A stretch of DNA of 64,000 nucleotides, from positions 12,028,776-12,092,775 of the forward strand of contig OZ024788.1 of the NCBI GenBank assembly GCA_964017065.1, in the 5' to 3' direction. Positions 59,870 to 64,000 of the stretch are shown here, piece by piece. The DNA comes from Haliclona indistincta. Lineage: Eukaryota > Porifera > Demospongiae > Haplosclerida > Chalinidae. The first letter of the stretch is position 1, and each line of letters opens with the position of its first letter. The notes beneath the pieces are model-generated. The model was not told the origin of the DNA, made no database searches, and saw nothing but the letters and a program-made list of their open reading frames with translations. Position numbers and translations under genes: made by a program.

Positions 59870-60069
59870 NNNNNNNNNNNNNNNNNNNNNNNNNNNNNNN
59901 NNNNNNNNNNNNNNNNNNNNNNNNNNNNNNNNNNNNNNNNNNNNNNNNNNNNNNNNNNNNNNNNNNNNNNNNNNNNNNNNNNNNNNNNNNNNNNNNNNNN
60001 NNNNNNNNNNNNNNNNNNNNNNNNNNNNNNNNNNNNNNNNNNNNNNNNNNNNNNNNNNNNNNNNNNNNN
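59870..60069. other. Scaffold gap of 200 N
   Basis: A run of exactly 200 N. It interrupts gene E. A hairpin, GCGCTGCTCGTACGCGATAT versus ATATCGCGTACGAAAAGCGC, sits on its right edge (60073-60160) and may have caused the break. Confidence 0.98.
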
Positions 60070-60447
60070 ACCGAGCGCTGCTCGTACGCGATATTACAGC
60101 AACGCAGGCTGTGCTGTCTAGAAGCACATACCTGTAATATCGCGTACGAAAAGCGCTCGGCGAAATCCTTGCATGGATACCTGCACAGATGGCAGATGAG
60201 CTTGCGTGAGCAGTTTTAGCTTCGTGCCTTTCGCACAACTAAAGAAAAAGTGTCTACAATCGATCGTGCTCAACTTCACAGGGCGAGCTCGTAGCTCCGC
60301 GATGGCTAACAATGCATTGCTGAAATTTGCTATATTCGATGCCCATCGATAGGCAAGCAAACTGCACGCAACGACTCTGTCTCCACGAATACCCATGGCT
60401 GAGAAAATAAAGCTACTTGCAAATGTAATGAATATCATTAATTCTGG

Positions 60448-61171
60448 TTAAGGCGACGGGTAACAGTTTGCCTAATTAATATTCACAAAAATGTTTTTAT
60501 GCACTGTGCAAAATATGAACACGCTAGAGCGCTGTGAAGGCCACCAATGAAGACGCTAAACACTGTTCTTTCTCTCTTGAGCTATATTCAACGCTGGGTA
60601 CTACGCAACTCGGCGACAGCAGGCACAATTGGAGAGATAGTAAACTGCAAAACGGCGTGCCACTTTTCGCGCGCGCTGTAACATTGTCGCTACAGAGTCC
60701 ATCGTCTACTGATGGGTTAGCATCCTCCGGAGGGCAGTAGACTATTAACTTGGCTGAGAGTTTGTTTGTTTGTAAGTTATAGGTCGAAATGTCGTGAAAA
60801 GGCTGTAAAATGGCGAGCGTTTCAAGACTATTTTGCGTTTTACTCAGATCCAGTCGCCCAGACGTCCAAGTTAATAGTCTACTGCCCTCCGGAGGATGCT
60901 AACCCATCAGTAGACGATGGACTCTGTAGCGACACTGTTACAGCGCGCGCGAAAAGTGGCGCGCCGTTTTGCAGTTTACTATCTCTCCAATTGTGCCTGC
61001 TGTCGCCGAGTTGCGTAGTACCTAGCGTTGAATATAGCTCAAGAGAGAAAGAACAGTGTTTAGCGTCTTCATTGATGGCCTTCACAGCGCTCTAGCGTGT
61101 TCATATTTTACACAGTGCATAAAAACATTTTTGTGAATATTAATTAGGCGAACTGTTACCCGTCACCTTAA
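60448..61171. mobile_element. TTAA-target near-perfect palindrome
   Basis: TTAAGGCGACGGGTAACAG at the left and CTGTTACCCGTCACCTTAA at the right. Arms of about 290 bp contain GACTCTGTAGCGACA and GGAGGATGCTAACCCATCAG in opposite orientations, with a central loop of about 140 bp. No transposase. Same terminal family as 44221 and 45423. Confidence 0.92.
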
Positions 61172-61259
61172 GCAATGATATGAACATTTTCTGCAAGTGT
61201 AGCAAATTTGTACCTATTATAGTTACCATTTTTGCAACTTATTGAAATTTAAGCTGGAA

Positions 61260-61745
61260 GCACTGTATTAGCATTCAAATGCCGATATTTCACCTAGCTG
61301 GTGGTGAAAATAGTTCCTGTAGAAAGGCACTTGAGGCATATCCGCATAATGGCGTCTAACACTTAGTTGACAATGGATCATGAACGAGAAAGAGTCGCGG
61401 AATTTATATCCTCATTTCGGCGTTAAAAACAAAGTTAAAAGGCACATGCCAGGAAAAGTTCACGACTGTTCGTATGTGTTTTGGTCTATGCACTGCTCGT
61501 GTTAAGGTGCTAGGGATGCTGAAGAAAGAAAGAAAGAAAGAAAGAAGAAAACGAAGATTTTCACCGTTTCCAAGTTCGTCACTTTAATAACAATTTCGAA
61601 CAATTTCTTTGCTACTGTAAAGATGGGGAAACACCAGAGAGCAGATCTAAGTATCTTTGTTTGTATAAAATTCACAACCATGCAGGCGAAATATCAGCGT
61701 TTGAAAGCTATAATTATTGTAGCCGCCATCTTGTTTTCCAGTCTT
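61260..61745. repeat. Dispersed repeat related to 29280-29790
   Basis: Shares GCCGATATTTCACC, GGCGTCTAACACTTAG, GACAATGGATCATG and GCCGCCATCTTGTTTTCC with the other copy, partly inverted, and includes a short AAAG array near 61525. Confidence 0.6.
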
Positions 61746-62820
61746 CCCTACTTAGGGATGCACTACCATGCGTCCATAATACTCGTTTTGGAATTGGTAC
61801 TTTAGCTTAAACTGTGCATGATTGCACTCGTCTGAAAGCTGGGTGCCTTGGCTTGAAAAGTAGTTTTACATAATAAAAAGATTATGCTGTTTTGTGAATG
61901 CGTTCCTACTCGAATAACACTTAACCAGTGATTCTAACTCACTTTTATGAAGGTTTATACATTATGTCATGCATTAGTTTGATTGGATTTCTGTTGTCAT
62001 TGCTACTAGCAAGCATCCAGCTATGCAAGAGTGCCAAGATGCCATATTTGCCGTGTTTTGTTGAATACTAATGTACTGCTGTATTCAGGCTGTATTGATG
62101 AAATAATTATGAATAATTTATTAGCTAACTTACACATGGTATTGCATAATAATTATTTAGTATTGATAAGCATATCTGTTGGTATCACGAAGCATTCTAC
62201 CTAATGCCTGCTTGTGCATTACTCTGGTGACTGCTAGCTTAGGTCACAACTCGTGGTTACAACTTTACAGCTAGTTTACACATGGTATGTAGAGATAAGC
62301 AAAATCTGTTGGTATAAGGCTAGACAGTACGGTTATCTATAGAGCTTTTGTTGATATCAACTTTAGATGTTGAGACATGCTCACAAGGATAAATTAGATG
62401 AGTGCACTGTGAAGAGGAAGGAGCTTGTTGTGCTACAAATTGGCAACTAGAGCTGCAGGATAAAAAATTATCGACAGAAGCTCTACATCAATCACTAGAT
62501 AACTAAGCTGTCTAGCTGTACACCATGCAGCTACAATGTATTCATTTGACCACATTGCTCAGGTGACACAGGTACTGGTACATTACTCAGGTGACTGATA
62601 GCTTAGGTCACAACTTGTGGTTACAACTCTATAGCTAGCTTACACATGGTATGTAGAGATAAGCATAATAATCTATTATTGATAAGCATATCTGTTGGTA
62701 TCGCAAAACATACTACCTAATGCCTGCCTTGTGTGCATATAAAATACAAACTATATAAATATAGTTAGACTACAGCTAAGCGATGTTGACCAATCTGATT
62801 GCATAGCTGTGGGTCCCTAA
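61746..62820. repeat. Intergenic with a direct duplication
   Basis: Segments 62215-62320 and 62575-62675 share GCTTAGGTCACAACT.GTGG and TTACACATGGTATGTAGAGA. GATAAGCATATCTGTTGGTA is also repeated (62165, 62690). No gene recognised. Confidence 0.65.
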
Positions 62821-62825
62821 ACCTC

Positions 62826-62996
62826 ATAATGGAATCCTGCCACTGCCGTGACCTCATAACATAATTCCGCCACGTGGCGCAGATTGAATCCCGCCACTGC
62901 CGTGACCTCATAACATAATTCCGCCACGTGGCGCAGATTGAATCCCGCCACTGCCGTGACCTCATAACATAATTCCGCCACGTGGCGCAGATTACA
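62826..62996. repeat. 54-bp tandem repeat, three units
   Basis: Unit ATTGAATCCCGCCACTGCCG, then TGACCTCATAACATAATTCC, then GCCACGTGGCGCAG. Units start near 62830, 62883 and 62937. A multiple of three, so it stays open in frame, but nothing supports a gene. Each unit contains the hairpin GCCACGTGGC. Confidence 0.9.
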
Positions 62997-63905
62997 GTTC
63001 TGTGCGCGGAGTTCTATACTGAATAATTTTTACAGCGCTCGCATGTCCTTGTTCGTCGTTTGTGTCATTTGTTTGCTGTTGCTATGATCTAAATCAGTTG
63101 GACAGTGTATCCAGTCGGATCTACATGATGTAGATCCAACTGGATGTAGATCCAATCAATTGGATGTAGATCCATAGCGCCCCTGCTACACTCGGACGCT
63201 AAATAACAACAGCTCTCGGGCTTCTACATTGCGTAGATCCTCGGATGCGCAGTCTAACTATATGTGTATTACTATAGGCATGAGATGCATTTATAACTAT
63301 TATATTAACTCTGTGGCAATTAAAATTCCAAACAAAATAAATTCTTAAGGTAGGTAAAGTAATTGTATGGCTTCAGGCATACAATCTTGACCTTAACTTT
63401 AAACGCACCAGAAGCGCGTATAGCAAAATCAAAATAATTTATAGACTCACTAAATACTGTTTAGTAGTATGGGAGATATTCAGTACAATAGCTGGGCAGC
63501 CTAAAATGATTTTTGGTGTCAATTTTCTAACTTTGATAGAATTACAGTAAAATTTACTATTATTCCTGACTCTATCCAGGTCATTCTAGTGCCTGGTACA
63601 TGTGTATTAGATAAACAATTTCAAACAGTAAAACACCAATGAGTCTTAACAGTGTTATCTGATTGGCAAGAGCTAGCATCTTGAAGTGAACATTAGTCTC
63701 AGACCTGCCCAAAGGTCTGTACAAGTGAATAATTATGGTTATGGTCAGCAGTTTTCACTATGCCAAAATAGAGCTTACTGTGTCACAGTATGGGATACAT
63801 TATACCTCATCACCTTAAGATACTGTTCGTACATTACGTTAAACCTGGTATTATTGCTAATAATAGACAGCTAGGTAATTATAGTTCTGCTAAAAGATGA
63901 CTCAC
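62997..63905. other. Intergenic, no gene seen
   Basis: Includes a short run of GGATGTAGATCCA-type inverted words (63110-63175). No exon recognised. Confidence 0.5.
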
Positions 63906-64000
63906 CCTCCATTTGCGAGGTTTCCAGTGTATCCTCAGCTATTAGTTCGGGTTCCGAAGAATGAGCAGCGCTTTCTGTCAGTTCATGTTCGTCACGATAA
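63906..64000 (-). CDS. Acidic exon fragment running off the window
   Basis: Open minus-strand frame reading YRDEHELTESAAHSSEPEL then IAEDTLETSQME to a consensus donor (G|GTGAGT) at 63905, phase 1. Very Glu/Ser-rich, with no domain recognised. It is on the same strand as and upstream of gene E, so it could be one of its 5' exons; unproven. Confidence 0.45.

Noticed and set aside
60534..61095. Mirror open frames of 68-109 residues
   Set aside because: Arms of the 60448-61171 palindrome; the same peptide appears on both strands.
62826..62996. CRISPR-like array
   Set aside because: Units are directly adjacent with no unique spacers, and the context is eukaryotic.

Overview
The window looks like a piece of a demosponge genome (Amphimedon-like); this is inferred, not proven. 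The genes are metazoan (STAT, the CBP/p300 KIX domain, Death domains, Roc-COR GTPases). They are split by short GT-AG introns, mostly in phase 1. The space between them is crowded with foldback/MITE elements, LINE fragments, a tRNA-derived SINE and long (GA)n/(CA)n tracts. There is one 200-N scaffold gap (59870-60069).

Layout. 1-8.7 kb: a STAT5-like gene copy on the minus strand, broken by at least two frameshifts and inflated by about 4-5 kb of transposable elements. 8.9-9.5 kb: a plus-strand exon for a single-pass membrane protein tail. 10.7-14.7 kb: gene A (minus), Roc-COR GTPase + Death domain + a complete subtilisin-type protease domain. 14.7-23.8 kb: foldback elements, an RTE-like LINE and a SINE. 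23.9-25.3 kb: gene F (minus), a single-exon NYN ribonuclease-like protein with a duplicated CCCH-CCCH-CCHC zinc-finger module. 25.5-31.5 kb: repeats, a dead Death-like exon split by a 759-bp foldback, a LINE, and a broken second copy of the membrane-protein tail. 32.4-35.2 kb: gene B (minus), Roc-COR + Death-like. 39.2-43.2 kb: the 5' part of a CBP/p300 homologue (minus), with N-terminus and complete KIX but no bromodomain/HAT. 44.9-48.6 kb: gene C (minus), Death + Death + linker + Death-like. 49.4-53.6 kb: a second STAT copy (minus) with a different lesion. 55.4-57.5 kb: a repeat with a nested LINE. 57.8-59.9 kb: the 3' part of gene E (minus), Roc-COR C-terminus + Death-like, entering the gap. 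63.9-64 kb: an acidic exon running off the end.

How it fits together. Genes A, B, C and E share the same exon modules (Roc-COR, Death, a 48-nt linker, Death-like, subtilase). Most are bounded by phase-1 introns, so they can be recombined without breaking frame. The locus reads as a young, shuffling cluster of Death-fold signalling genes, plausibly innate immunity or cell death, in which gene A carries its own protease effector. STAT and CBP/KIX are known partners in other animals, but both STAT copies are interrupted and the CBP gene is truncated in this window. Paired copies let several transposon insertions be read directly as filled versus empty sites.
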